Positions 7,514 to 16,674 of a DNA stretch of 64,000 nucleotides are shown here, piece by piece. Source of the DNA: Halorubrum aethiopicum (GTDB lineage Archaea; Halobacteriota; Halobacteria; Halobacteriales; Haloferacaceae); assembly GCF_001542905.1 (NCBI RefSeq), contig NZ_LOAJ01000001.1, positions 1,426,001 to 1,490,000 on the forward strand, in the 5' to 3' direction. A program made the position numbers and the translations under genes. Under the pieces are notes generated by a model. The model was not told the origin of the DNA, ran no database searches, and worked only from the letters and a program-made list of their open reading frames with translations. How positions within the stretch are numbered: the stretch's first letter is position 1; every line of letters starts with the position of its first letter.

Positions 7514-9958
7514 ATGGAGCCGCCCGACATCGAGCGGTTGGACGAGCGGACGATCCAGCGGATCGCGGCGGGCGAGGTCGTCGAGCGGCCGGCCAGCGTC
7601 GTGAAGGAACTGGTCGAGAACAGCCTCGACGCGGGCGCGAGCCGGGTCGCCGTCTCGGTCGAAGCGGGCGGCACCGAGGGGATCCGCGTCCGCGACGACG
7701 GCGTCGGGATCCCGGAAGACCAGCTCGAGGCCGCGGTCGCCGAACACGCCACCTCGAAGATCGCCGACATCGACGACCTGGAGGCCGGCGTCGGGACGCT
7801 CGGGTTCCGCGGCGAGGCGTTATACACCGTCGGAGCCGTCTCGCGGCTCACGGTCCGGTCGCGCCCGCCCGACGCCGAGGCGGGCGCGGAGATAACGGTC
7901 GAGGGCGGCGACGTCGGCGAGGTGCGTCCCGCGGGGTGTCCGACGGGGACGACCGTCGAGGTCGAGGACCTCTTCTACAACACGCCCGCCCGCAAGAAGT
8001 TCCTCAAGCGGGTGACAACGGAGTTCGACCACGTCAACACGGTCGTCACGGGGTACGCGCTCGCGAACCCCGAGGTGGCCGTCTCGCTCGAACACGACGG
8101 CCGCGAGACGTTCGCGACCGAGGGGAACGGCGACCTCCGGTCGGCGGTGCTGGCGGTGTACGGCCGCGAGGTCGCGGAGTCGATGCTCGCGGTCGACTGG
8201 GAACCCGACCCGTCGACGGCGGGCGGAGAACACCCCGTGAAACGCGTCACCGGTCTCGTCTCGCACCCGGAGACGACCCGGTCGGCCCGCGACTACCTCG
8301 CGACGTACGTCAACGACCGCTTCGTCACGGCCGGCGCGCTCCGCGAGGCGGTGCTGGAGGCGTACGGCGGCCAGCTCGCGCCCGACCGCTACCCCTTCGC
8401 GGTGCTCTTCGTCGAGGTCCCGCCCGACGAGGTGGACGTGAACGTCCATCCGCGGAAGCTCGAGGTTCGATTCGACCGCGAGGCCGGCGTGAGGGCCGCG
8501 GTCGAGTCGGCCGTCGAGTCAGCCCTGCTCGATCACGGCCTGATCCGGTCGACCGCGCCACGCGGACGGTCCGCTCCCGACGAGGTCGACGTCGTCCCCG
8601 AGAGCGCGGACGGCGAGGTCGTCGGCGGCACGGGCGTCGGGGGCGGGCGAAGCGGACGCAAATCGGACGAACCAGAAGTGAACGAACGCGAGGTGAACGA
8701 AGCCGATCCGAGCGGGGACGGAAGCGCCGATCCCGAACCCGCGTCGGCGACCGACTCGAACCCCGCATCGGCGACGGAACTCGATCCGGACGACGAGGAC
8801 GCCTGGTCGGTGGAGGATCTCGCGGGGGAGTCGGAAGGCGACGCGACTGCGGACCGCGACGCCGACGCCGACTCGGATCGATCCTCGGGCGGGGACAGGG
8901 ACGCGGACCGTCCGGCGTCCGACCGCCCCTCCCCGCGGAGCTGGCAGGCCGACGACGCCGAGGCGGGAGCCGGGACCGCCGGAGACGAGCCCACCGACGC
9001 GGTCGACGGATCGCTCGCGGACGTCTCCGGCCCCGCCGACCGCGACGCGGAGACCGACTCCGACTCCGCCGTCGACACGGACTTCGGGTCCGCCGCTGAC
9101 CCGGACTCCGAAGCCGTCTCCGACGCTCCCGGCCTCGCGTCCGACGTCGACGCGGAACCCGCCGCCGACGCCGCCGACGCCGCCGACGCCGGTGCCGATC
9201 CGACGCCCCGACGCGCCGCGACGAACCAGCGGACCCTCGCCGGCGAAGAGACGAGCGCCGAGCGCGCGTACGACTCGCTGCCGTCGCTCCGCGTGCTCGG
9301 CCAGCTCCACGACACCTACGTCGTCGCCGAGGCACCCGACGGACTGGTGTTGATCGACCAGCACGCGGCCGACGAGCGGGTGAACTACGAGCGACTCAAA
9401 CGGGAGTTCGCCGAGGGCCCGCCCGCTCAGGCGCTCGCGGAGCCGGTGACGATCGAGTTGACGGCGCGGGAGGCGGCGCTGTTCGGCGACTTCCTCGAGG
9501 AGCTGTCGGGGATCGGCTTCCGCGCCGAGCGCGCGGGCGAACGCGAAGTCGTCGTCGAGGCGGTTCCCGCGGTCTTCGACGCCGCGCTTGACCCCGAACG
9601 CCTCCGGGACGTGCTCACGGAGTTCGTCGCGGACGCGGCTCGGACCGCGGAATCCGCCGACGGAAGCGAAGCGGACGCCGATGCCGCCGCACCCGACGCC
9701 GCCGGCGCGACGGGGTCGAACTCCGTGACCGACGCGGTCGACGAGCTGCTCGCCGACCTCGCGTGTTACCCCTCCGTGACGGGGAACACGTCGCTCACGG
9801 AGGGGAGGGTCGTCGACCTCCTCGACCGGCTCGACGCGTGTGAGAACCCCTACGCCTGTCCGCACGGCCGGCCGGTGGTGATCCGGCTCGACCGCGAGGA
9901 GCTGTCGTCCCGTTTCGAGCGCGACTACCCGGGCCACGCCGGTCGCCGCGCGGAGTGA
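7514..9958 (+). CDS. mutL: DNA mismatch repair protein MutL (endonuclease-type)
   Basis: An 814-residue MutL. Residues 1-340 are the GHKL ATPase and transducer domains: ERIAAGEVVERPASVVKEL-type start (here IQRIAAGEVVERPASVVK), ENSLDAGA, DDGVGI, ATSKI and GFRGEAL. Residues about 350-580 are a very acidic low-complexity linker of Asp/Ser/Ala/Glu, much longer than usual. The C-terminal domain has the latent endonuclease motif DQHAADERVNYE at 615-626 (consensus DQHAx2Ex4E) and the supporting ACYPSVTGNT and CPHGRP motifs, so it should nick DNA itself. The start at 7514 is chosen because everything upstream is the repeat spacer. mutS is not adjacent. Confidence 0.96.
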   Translation: MEPPDIERLDERTIQRIAAGEVVERPASVVKELVENSLDAGASRVAVSVEAGGTEGIRVRDDGVGIPEDQLEAAVAEHATSKIADIDDLEAGVGTLGFRGEALYTVGAVSRLTVRSRPPDAEAGAEITVEGGDVGEVRPAGCPTGTTVEVEDLFYNTPARKKFLKRVTTEFDHVNTVVTGYALANPEVAVSLEHDGRETFATEGNGDLRSAVLAVYGREVAESMLAVDWEPDPSTAGGEHPVKRVTGLVSHPETTRSARDYLATYVNDRFVTAGALREAVLEAYGGQLAPDRYPFAVLFVEVPPDEVDVNVHPRKLEVRFDREAGVRAAVESAVESALLDHGLIRSTAPRGRSAPDEVDVVPESADGEVVGGTGVGGGRSGRKSDEPEVNEREVNEADPSGDGSADPEPASATDSNPASATELDPDDEDAWSVEDLAGESEGDATADRDADADSDRSSGGDRDADRPASDRPSPRSWQADDAEAGAGTAGDEPTDAVDGSLADVSGPADRDAETDSDSAVDTDFGSAADPDSEAVSDAPGLASDVDAEPAADAADAADAGADPTPRRAATNQRTLAGEETSAERAYDSLPSLRVLGQLHDTYVVAEAPDGLVLIDQHAADERVNYERLKREFAEGPPAQALAEPVTIELTAREAALFGDFLEELSGIGFRAERAGEREVVVEAVPAVFDAALDPERLRDVLTEFVADAARTAESADGSEADADAAAPDAAGATGSNSVTDAVDELLADLACYPSVTGNTSLTEGRVVDLLDRLDACENPYACPHGRPVVIRLDREELSSRFERDYPGHAGRRAE

Positions 9959-10071
9959 GCGCGGCCGGCGAATCGGTTCCGATCGCCGTCGACGGCGGCG
10001 GGCGCGCCGCGGCCGGCGGGGCATAGCTCGCGGAGAGGCACGCTTTTGGTGTACCGGTCGCACCCCGACGT

Positions 10072-11231
10072 ATGGAACGCGTAGCGATAATCGGCGCGTC
10101 GATGACCCGGTTCGGGCAGCGCGACGCGTGGGTACGGGAGTTGCTCGCCGAGGCCGGGGAGGCGGCGCTCGCGGACGCCGGCGTCGACGGCGACGACCTC
10201 GATCACCTGTACGTCTCGAACATGGCCAGCGGCGAGTTCGAGGGACAGACCGGCGTCCCGAACGCGCTCGCACACGATCTCGCGGCACAACCCGCCTACA
10301 CCGCCCGGATCGACCAGACCTCCTCCTCGGGCGGCGCGGGCGTCTACGCCGCCTGGCAGTCGGTCGCCTCCGGGGCGTCGGACCTCACCATGCTCGTCGG
10401 CGGCGAGAAGATGACCCACCGAAGCACCGCGGAGGCGACCGACGTGATCGCCTCGCTCACGCACCCCGTCGAGTACAAACACGGCGTCACGCTCCCCTCG
10501 TTCGCGGGACTCACCGCGCGGCTCTACCTCGACACCTACGACGCCCCGCGCGAGAGCCTCGGGAAGGTCGCCGTGAAGAACCACCGAAACGGGGTCGACA
10601 ACCCCCACGCGCAGTTCCGCAAGGAGGTCGACCTCGAGACGGTCCTCGACTCTCCGGTCGTTGCCGACCCCTCCGGCTGTACGACTTCTGTCCGATCACC
10701 GACGGCTCCGCGGCGCTCGTCTTCTGTCCCGAATCGGTCGCCGCGGAGTACGTCCCCGAAGACGAGTACGCCGTGATCAGCGGGATCGGCGGCGCGACCG
10801 ACACCCACGTCGTCCACGAGCGCGCGGACCCGACCACGATGGGCGGCGTCGTCGACTCCTCGGCGATCGCCTACGAGATGGCCGGGATCGGTCCCGACGA
10901 CGTCGACGTCGCGGAGCTACACGACATGTTCACCATCCTCGAGTTCCTCCAGTCGGAGGACCTCGGCTTCTTCGAGAAGGGCGAGGGGTGGAAGGCGGTC
11001 GAGGAGGGAGTCACCGACCGCGACGGCGACCTCCCGATCAACACCTCCGGCGGGCTCAAATCGAAGGGCCACCCGCTCGGCGCGAGCGGCGTCGCACAGG
11101 TGTACGAGATAGTCAAACAGGTCACCGGCGACGCGGGCCCGCGGCAGGTCGACGCCGACACCGGCCTCGCGTGTAACGTCGGCGGGTTCGGGAACTGCGT
11201 GACCACCGCGATCCTGGAGGGAAGCCAATGA
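10072..11231 (+). pseudogene. Thiolase / acetyl-CoA acetyltransferase-family gene with -1 frameshift
   Basis: A thiolase-superfamily protein (about 386 residues if repaired) of the archaeal type that works with a DUF35 partner, related to acetyl-CoA C-acetyltransferases and SCP-x thiolases. The N-terminal half reads RVAIIGASMTRFGQR, SSSGGAGVYAAW and GGEKMTHR. After VVADP the frame breaks at a run of four C (10668-10671). One extra C restores LRLYDFCPITDGSAAL and the rest, including VAELHDMFT, GGLKSKGHPLGASG and CNVGGFGNC. The total length is one base short of a multiple of three. It may be a sequencing error rather than a dead gene. The stop overlaps the DUF35 start (ATGA). Confidence 0.85.
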
Positions 11232-11710
11232 GCGAGAACGACACGACGACGGAAGCGAACACGGCGGAATCGGACGACGGAGGCGACGGGAACGACGGAA
11301 ACGACGCGGAGCCGGCCTTCGAGGCGGCGGAGTACGCCGACGGGACGGTCACCTACCCGCCGCACCCGGTCGGACCGAACGGCGCGGAGCGGGTCGGGAG
11401 CGTGGACCTCCGCGACCGCGAGGCGCGCGTCGTGACGTGGACCACCTCCACGGCGACCCCGCCCGGCGTCCGCGAGCCGAACACGCTCGCCATCGTCGAG
11501 TTCGAACTGGACGAACACGACGGCCCGCCGGTTCGCGCGCTCGGACAGGTCGCGGCCGACCCCGACGACCCCGACGGCGGGACGTTCGACGTCGCGATCG
11601 GCGACCGCGTCGAGCCCGTGTACGCGGACGAGCTCCGCGAGCCCGGCGCGGGGATCCGCGAGCCGGAGAGCCAGTCGTGGGACGGGTTCCGGTTCCGGCC
11701 GATCGAGTAG
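11228..11710 (+). CDS. DUF35-type OB-fold thiolase partner protein
   Basis: A 160-residue protein. After a 45-residue acidic leader, residues about 55-160 resemble the DUF35 OB-fold protein that is cotranscribed with archaeal thiolases and bridges thiolase to HMG-CoA synthase or binds acyl-CoA. The usual upstream rubredoxin-like zinc ribbon has no Cys here, so it is either lost or replaced by the acidic leader. The core reads GSVDLRDREARVVTWTT, LAIVEFELDE and IGDRVEPVYADELRE. ATGA overlap with the thiolase argues for a stoichiometric pair. Family by context and pattern. Confidence 0.75.
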   Translation: MSENDTTTEANTAESDDGGDGNDGNDAEPAFEAAEYADGTVTYPPHPVGPNGAERVGSVDLRDREARVVTWTTSTATPPGVREPNTLAIVEFELDEHDGPPVRALGQVAADPDDPDGGTFDVAIGDRVEPVYADELREPGAGIREPESQSWDGFRFRPIE

Positions 11711-11752
11711 CGGCCGAGTCGTCGGTGCGGCTGCGGCGAGAGGTCCGGCCGG

Positions 11753-12772
11753 TCACCGGAGCGTGTGGACGCCGAGCGTCGAGGTCACGATCCCGCCGAG
11801 CACGACCGGCATCCAGTAGGTCCCGCCCCGGAACACGAGCACTGCGGCCGTGATCGCGGAGGCGTCGATCCCGGTGATCGGCACGAGCAGCGCCACGTAG
11901 GCGGCCTCGATCCCGCCGAGGCCGCCCGGCATCGGCGTCGCGCCGGCGAGGTTCGCGAGCGGGATGGCGAAGAGCACCACGTACGGCGGGATCGCGTGGC
12001 CGACCGCGGCGAACGCCGCCGTCAGCGCGACCGCCTGCGCGAGCCAGCCGAGAAGCGACAGCGCGACGACGACGGACAGCCGCCACCGGTCGGTTCCGAC
12101 GCGTTCGATGTCGTCGAAGAAGCGGGTCAACCGCCCGGTGAGGTCGGTCTCCAGCGCCGCGGCGTCGTACCGTCCCCGGCCGAGCCGACCGACCCACGGG
12201 CTGACGAGCGCCGGGAGCCGGGCGGTGAGCGTCTCGCGGTACCGCCAGACGATCGCGATCGCGACCACGACGCCGCCGACCAGCGCGACGGCCGAGGCGA
12301 CCGCGGTCCCGAGGCGGTCGCCGACGGCGGCGGTGGTGGCGTAGTAGCCGACGCCGACGAAGACGAGCGAGAGCGAGGGGACGACGTTGAGGACGTCGAC
12401 GCTCGCGATGCCCGCGAGGCCGGTCTCGTACCGGCAGTCGGAGACCTTCGAGATGAGCAGCGCGGCGACGGGCTCGCCGCCGGCCTGTCCGAACGGGGTC
12501 ACGTTGTTGGCGAAGACGGCCCCCACGTAGACGAGCACCGACGTGTGGACGGGCACGGAGACGTCGAGCGAGCCGAGCACGGTCCGGAGCATCAGCCCCC
12601 AGGCGGCCAGCCAGCAGAGCGTGAACGCCACGGTCGCCGCCACGAACCGCGGCTCGGCGGCGAGAAGGGTGTCGAGGACCTCTCCCGCGCCGACGAGGAA
12701 GAACAGCACCGCGAGGACGCCGACCGCCGCGAGCGACCCGAGAAGCAGCGCGCGGCGGTTTCCGTCGGCCAT
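11753..12772 (-). CDS. LPG-synthase-TM / UPF0104 family membrane protein (AglD-like flippase domain)
   Basis: A 339-residue membrane protein with about eight hydrophobic helices. It carries hallmarks of the lysylphosphatidylglycerol-synthetase TM family: NNVTPFGQAGGEPVAALLI (about residues 90-108) and PMPGGLGGIEAAYVALLVP (about 280-298). In haloarchaea the same domain forms the C-terminal half of AglD, the dolichyl-phosphate sugar enzyme whose TM part acts in flipping or final sugar addition. Here it stands alone without a GT2 domain. It is divergent from an AlkP-superfamily gene and close to two GT4 genes, consistent with a surface glycan pathway. Exact substrate unknown. Confidence 0.85.
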   Translation of the reverse strand: MADGNRRALLLGSLAAVGVLAVLFFLVGAGEVLDTLLAAEPRFVAATVAFTLCWLAAWGLMLRTVLGSLDVSVPVHTSVLVYVGAVFANNVTPFGQAGGEPVAALLISKVSDCRYETGLAGIASVDVLNVVPSLSLVFVGVGYYATTAAVGDRLGTAVASAVALVGGVVVAIAIVWRYRETLTARLPALVSPWVGRLGRGRYDAAALETDLTGRLTRFFDDIERVGTDRWRLSVVVALSLLGWLAQAVALTAAFAAVGHAIPPYVVLFAIPLANLAGATPMPGGLGGIEAAYVALLVPITGIDASAITAAVLVFRGGTYWMPVVLGGIVTSTLGVHTLR

Positions 12773-12876
12773 GCCCGGACCTATCGCGGTAGCGAACTTG
12801 AAACGTCTGATTGGTCCCGGCGACGGGTCCGGATCAATAAGAATACAACGTTCGATCCGAAACGTACCCGCAACCG

Positions 12877-13749
12877 ATGGAAGACCAGCGTTTCCTCGAA
12901 TCGGAGTGGGACTACTGTCTGGTGCTCGACGCCTGCCGATACGACGTGTTCCGGGACGTCTACGACGACTACCTCGAGGGCGACCTGGAGAAGCGCTGGA
13001 GCGTCGGCTCCTCGACGCCCGAGTGGGCCTACCGAACGTTCACCGGCGACCACGACATCGCGTACTTCTCCGGGAACCCCTTCATCAACGACCTGGGGAT
13101 CCCGCTGAACGAGCTCAAGTGGGGCGCGAGCTGTGACTACGAGTGGACCGCCTCCGACCACATCAGCGACATCCACGACGTCTGGAAGACCGGCTGGGAC
13201 GACGACCTCGGCACCGTCCCGCCGGAGGGGATCGCGGAGGCGTTTCACGACAACCAGGGGGCCGTCGAGGCCGCCGACCGCACCGTGCTCCACTACATGC
13301 AGCCGCACGCGCCGTACCTCTCGCGCGGCACGGGCCAGAAGCTCAAACAGATCCAGAAGGGGATCAAACGCCAGGAGGAGGAAGCAAACGACGACGGGGA
13401 CGGCGACGACGGGAGCGACGGACTCCTCTCCTCGCTGAGCGACTCGATCCGACCGAAGATCGAGAGCCGGCTGGACGACAGCGAGTTCGCCCAGAAGGCC
13501 GGGCTGTGGCTGGAGCTCGATCCGGCCGACCTCGTGACGGACGGCACGCGCGTGACCGCGCTCCGGCTCTACGAGGAGAACCTGCGGATCGCCTTGGAGT
13601 CCGTCGCCGACCTGGTCGAGGAGCTCGACGGGACGGTCGTCGTCACCGCCGACCACGGGGAGGCGTTCGGCGAGGAGGGCGTCTGGGAACACCACATCGA
13701 GACCCACATTCCGCCGCTGATGGAGGTGCCGTGGCTCGAAGTGACGTGA
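12877..13749 (+). CDS. AlkP/sulfatase-superfamily protein of glycosylation loci
   Basis: A 290-residue protein. Its N-terminus YCLVLDACRYDVF carries the metal-binding Asp region of the alkaline phosphatase/sulfatase superfamily, and VVVTADHGEAFGEEG (about residues 248-262) plus the following HHIETHIPPLMEVPW form the second metal site. No signal peptide or TM, so it is probably cytosolic. Such genes recur in haloarchaeal surface-glycan clusters (a broken homologue lies at 55777-56158), pointing to phosphate, phosphoglycerol or sulfate transfer on glycan precursors. A GT4 gene begins 10 bases after the stop, so it heads a three-gene operon. Confidence 0.8.
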   Translation: MEDQRFLESEWDYCLVLDACRYDVFRDVYDDYLEGDLEKRWSVGSSTPEWAYRTFTGDHDIAYFSGNPFINDLGIPLNELKWGASCDYEWTASDHISDIHDVWKTGWDDDLGTVPPEGIAEAFHDNQGAVEAADRTVLHYMQPHAPYLSRGTGQKLKQIQKGIKRQEEEANDDGDGDDGSDGLLSSLSDSIRPKIESRLDDSEFAQKAGLWLELDPADLVTDGTRVTALRLYEENLRIALESVADLVEELDGTVVVTADHGEAFGEEGVWEHHIETHIPPLMEVPWLEVT

Positions 13750-13759
13750 CCGCCGGACG

Positions 13760-14745
13760 ATGAAGGTGAGCCACTACTTCGAGTTCGAGTCGCGGGTCAC
13801 GGGGGGATCCGCGAGTCCGTCGCCCACCAGCGGAAGATGCTCGACCGGCTCGGGATCGAGTACACGACGGAGCCGACGCTCGAGGCCGACGTGTTCCACT
13901 GTAACCTCCTCGGCCCCCGGTCGGCGTGGTACGCGCGACGCGCGGCCCGCCGGGGCGTGCCGGTCGTCGCGAACACCCACGTCACCGCCGAGGACTTCGG
14001 CGACAGCTTCCGGTTCACGAACGCGCTCGCGCGGCCGCTCCGGCCGTACCTCGAGTGGGCCTACGGGCTCGCGGACGCGCTCGTCTGCCCCTCCGAGTAC
14101 AACCGCGGCGTGATCGAGTCATACGCCGACGTCCCGACGACGGTCATCTCGAACGGGGTCGACCGCGAGAAGCTCGCCGGCTTCGAGGGGCTTGAGGCGA
14201 CCTACCGCGAGCGGTACGACCTGGAGGAGCCGGTCGTCTTCCTCGTCGGCCACGTGATCAAACGCAAGGGCCTCGAGACGTTCGTCGAGGCGGCCCGCCG
14301 GCTGCCCGACGTCGACTTCGCGTGGTTCGGCCCGCTCGATCTCTCCCTGAAGGGGCGCGAGACGACGGCGCTTATCGAGGAGGCACCCGATAACTGTACG
14401 TTCACCGGCTACGTCGACGATATTCGGGGAGCCTACGCCGCCGGCGACGTGTTCTGCTTCCCGACCCACGAGGAGAACGAGGGGATCGCCCTCCTCGAGG
14501 CGATGGCGGCCGGGAAGCCGGTCGTCGTCCGCGACATCGAGACGTTCGCGTGGCTCGAGGACGGCCGGGAGTGTCTCAAGACCGCGGCGGACGCGGGCGT
14601 CGACGCCTTCGTCGAGGCGATAGAGCGGCTCGCCGACCCCGACCTGCGGGGACGACTCGGCGCGAACGCGGCCGACCGGAGCGAGGAGTTCGCGCTCGAG
14701 ACGGTCGCGGAGCGCTACCGGTCGCTGTACGAGGAGGTGGTCTGA
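13760..14745 (+). pseudogene. GT4 glycosyltransferase with -1 frameshift near start
   Basis: A GT4-family (GT-B fold) glycosyltransferase, about 328 residues if repaired. The first frame gives MKVSHYFEFESRVTGG and then breaks at a run of six G (13800-13805). Adding one G continues as IRESVAHQRKMLDRLGIEY and onward through the donor-site region PTHEENEGIALLEAMAAGKPVVV (about 245-270). ISNGVDREKL and HVIKRKGLETFVEAARRL are also typical. Without repair, an ATG at 13837 would give a 302-residue protein lacking the first beta-strand of the acceptor domain. Its stop abuts the next GT4 start. Either phase-variable, mutated or mis-sequenced. Confidence 0.82.
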
Positions 14746-15840
14746 GTGCGGATCGGCTTCTTCACCGACAGCTACTTCCCCGGGATCGACGGCGTCACCT
14801 ACACCATCGACCTCTGGCGCGAGGAGCTGGAGGCCAAGGGCCACGAGGTGTACGTGATATACCCGGACGGCGACTACGAGCCCGGCGACCGGGAGATCCC
14901 GGTCAGATCGCTCCCGAACCCGTTCTACGAGGGATACCGGATCCCGACGTACCGCCGCCTCTCGACGCTGCCGGAACTCGACGTGGTCCACTGTCACGGC
15001 CCCGCGCCGGTCGGGATGCTCGGCCGGTACTACGCCCGGAAACACGACCTCCCGTCGGTGTACACCCACCACACGCCGCTCGAGGAGTACTTCCACCAGA
15101 GCGTCGGGTCCGAGGCGGTCGCGTCGGCGCTCTCGCGGCTGTACGTCCCCCTCGAGAACGCGTTCCTCCGGACGTTCGACGTCGTGACTGCCTCGACGAA
15201 GCGGATCGACCGCGACGTCGAGCACGTCCCGCTGCCGGTCGGCATCGACATGGACTTCTTCGAGCCGACCGCGGAGGACTGGTACCCCGACGATACCGTG
15301 ATCGGGTACAGCGGCCGGCTGAGCATGGAGAAGAACGTCGAGGACGTGTTGGCGGTCGCGGAGCGGCTCCCGGAGTACCGCTTCGTCGTCGTCGGCGAGG
15401 GACCGCGCCGGGAGGCGCTGGAGCGCGCCGCCCCGGAGAACGCGACGATCCGGGACTTCCTGCCGCGCGAGGAGTTGCCGACGTTCTACTCCTCCGTCGA
15501 CGCGTTCGTCACCGCCTCCACCGGCGACACGCTGGGGCTGTCCACGCTCGAGGCGAACGCCTGCGGGACCCCCGTCGCCGCGGCCGACGTCCCGCCGTTC
15601 GATCAGACGATCGGCTCCGAAAACGGCGAGCGGTTCGAACGCGGCGACCTCGACGGGATGGCGGACGCCATCGAGGCGTGTCTCTCGGTCGATCGCGACA
15701 CGCGCGGCGCGGTCGAGCGGTTCGACGTCGACCGCACGCTGGAGAACCTCGAACACCTCTACCGCAACGCGCGAACGCCGACGGACCACATCGCGACGGT
15801 CGAGGACGACTGGCCGCTCTCGGACGACCCCGTCGAGTGA
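14746..15840 (+). CDS. GT4 glycosyltransferase
   Basis: A 364-residue GT-B enzyme of the mannosyl/galactosyl GT4 type. It shows the N-terminal glycine loop DSYFPGIDGVTY, HCHGPAPVGMLGRYYAR, the linker VPLPVGIDMDFF, IGYSGRLSMEKNVEDVL and the donor-binding E-x7-E region STGDTLGLSTLEANACGTPV. No TM segments, so it acts at the inner membrane face on a lipid-linked glycan or on a glycolipid (related to diglycosyldiacylglycerol synthases). It uses a GTG start that directly follows the previous gene's TGA, so it is translationally coupled to it. Confidence 0.92.
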   Translation: MRIGFFTDSYFPGIDGVTYTIDLWREELEAKGHEVYVIYPDGDYEPGDREIPVRSLPNPFYEGYRIPTYRRLSTLPELDVVHCHGPAPVGMLGRYYARKHDLPSVYTHHTPLEEYFHQSVGSEAVASALSRLYVPLENAFLRTFDVVTASTKRIDRDVEHVPLPVGIDMDFFEPTAEDWYPDDTVIGYSGRLSMEKNVEDVLAVAERLPEYRFVVVGEGPRREALERAAPENATIRDFLPREELPTFYSSVDAFVTASTGDTLGLSTLEANACGTPVAAADVPPFDQTIGSENGERFERGDLDGMADAIEACLSVDRDTRGAVERFDVDRTLENLEHLYRNARTPTDHIATVEDDWPLSDDPVE

Positions 15841-15876
15841 GGTCGGTGAAGTCGGTGAGATCGGTGAGGTCGGGGC

Positions 15877-16674
15877 CTATATCCGTCGGAAATCGCCGAG
15901 CCGCGTCCCGTCGAGGAGGTACGCGTCGCCGGCGGCGAGCCCGTCCGGGAGGAACGGCGCGAGGAACGATCCGCCCTCGACGTTGATCCACGTGCCGCCG
16001 GAGCGCTCGTTGAACGCCGGGAACACGACGAGTTCGGGGCCTGAATCGCTCGGGTCGCGGTCGCCGCCCTCCGTGTCCCCCTCGCCGTCGAAGACGGACG
16101 GTCTCAGCGGGCCGCGAAGCCACGCGCGCTCGGTCCGCGACCCGCCGACGGCGTCCTCGAGTCTGACCTGCGGGTGTTCGTGGCCCATACAGATCACCGC
16201 GGCGGACCGGAGCGACGGGTCCGGCCGGGTGTGGCCGTGGAGGGCGGCGACGCCGGACGCGTCGGGGCCCTCGCCGTTCCCGCTCAGAGCCCCGCCTCCG
16301 GGGCCGATCACGTCGAGGTCGTCGGCGAACGCCTCCGCGACGCCGGCGTCGTGGTTCCCCTCGACCAGCGTCAGCGGGACGCGCTCCGTGACCGCCGCCA
16401 CGAGCGCCTCGAGTTCCGCCCGCTCGTCGCCCTCGGGCGCGCCGACGCGGTGGGCGAGGTCGCCGAGGACGACGAGCCGGTCGACGCCGGTCTCGTCGAT
16501 CAGCGAACACAGCCGGTCACGACGCTCGTCGGCGCGGCTCTCGAGTTCCACCCCGCGCTCGTAGCGGAGGCCAACCTCGATGCCGGCGTGGACGTCCGCG
16601 ACGAGCAGCGCCCGCTCCCCGTCCAGATCCGCGACGGCCGCCGGCTCGCCGACGACCGGCTCGACCGCGGCCAT
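15877..16674 (-). CDS. rpe1: RPA-associated calcineurin-like phosphoesterase (Rpe)
   Basis: A 265-residue metallophosphoesterase with all five metal motifs: DVHAG, GDLAH, GNHD, HGH and GHEH. It is the third gene of the single-stranded-DNA-binding operon and corresponds to the RPA-associated phosphoesterase known from Haloferax volcanii. Its in-vivo substrate is unknown; a nucleic-acid phosphodiester or phosphate end is plausible. The start MAAVEPVVGEP at 16674 shares its A with the stop of the upstream rpap gene (TGATG), which fixes the start over a longer frame beginning at 16713. A run of near-identical GGTCGGTGA words (15841-15875) separates it from the convergent GT4 gene. Confidence 0.92.
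   Translation of the reverse strand: MAAVEPVVGEPAAVADLDGERALLVADVHAGIEVGLRYERGVELESRADERRDRLCSLIDETGVDRLVVLGDLAHRVGAPEGDERAELEALVAAVTERVPLTLVEGNHDAGVAEAFADDLDVIGPGGGALSGNGEGPDASGVAALHGHTRPDPSLRSAAVICMGHEHPQVRLEDAVGGSRTERAWLRGPLRPSVFDGEGDTEGGDRDPSDSGPELVVFPAFNERSGGTWINVEGGSFLAPFLPDGLAAGDAYLLDGTRLGDFRRI

Noticed and set aside
7252-9099. A 615-codon open frame overlapping mutL in another frame
   Set aside because: Arg/Gly/Pro-rich shadow; mutL has all family motifs.
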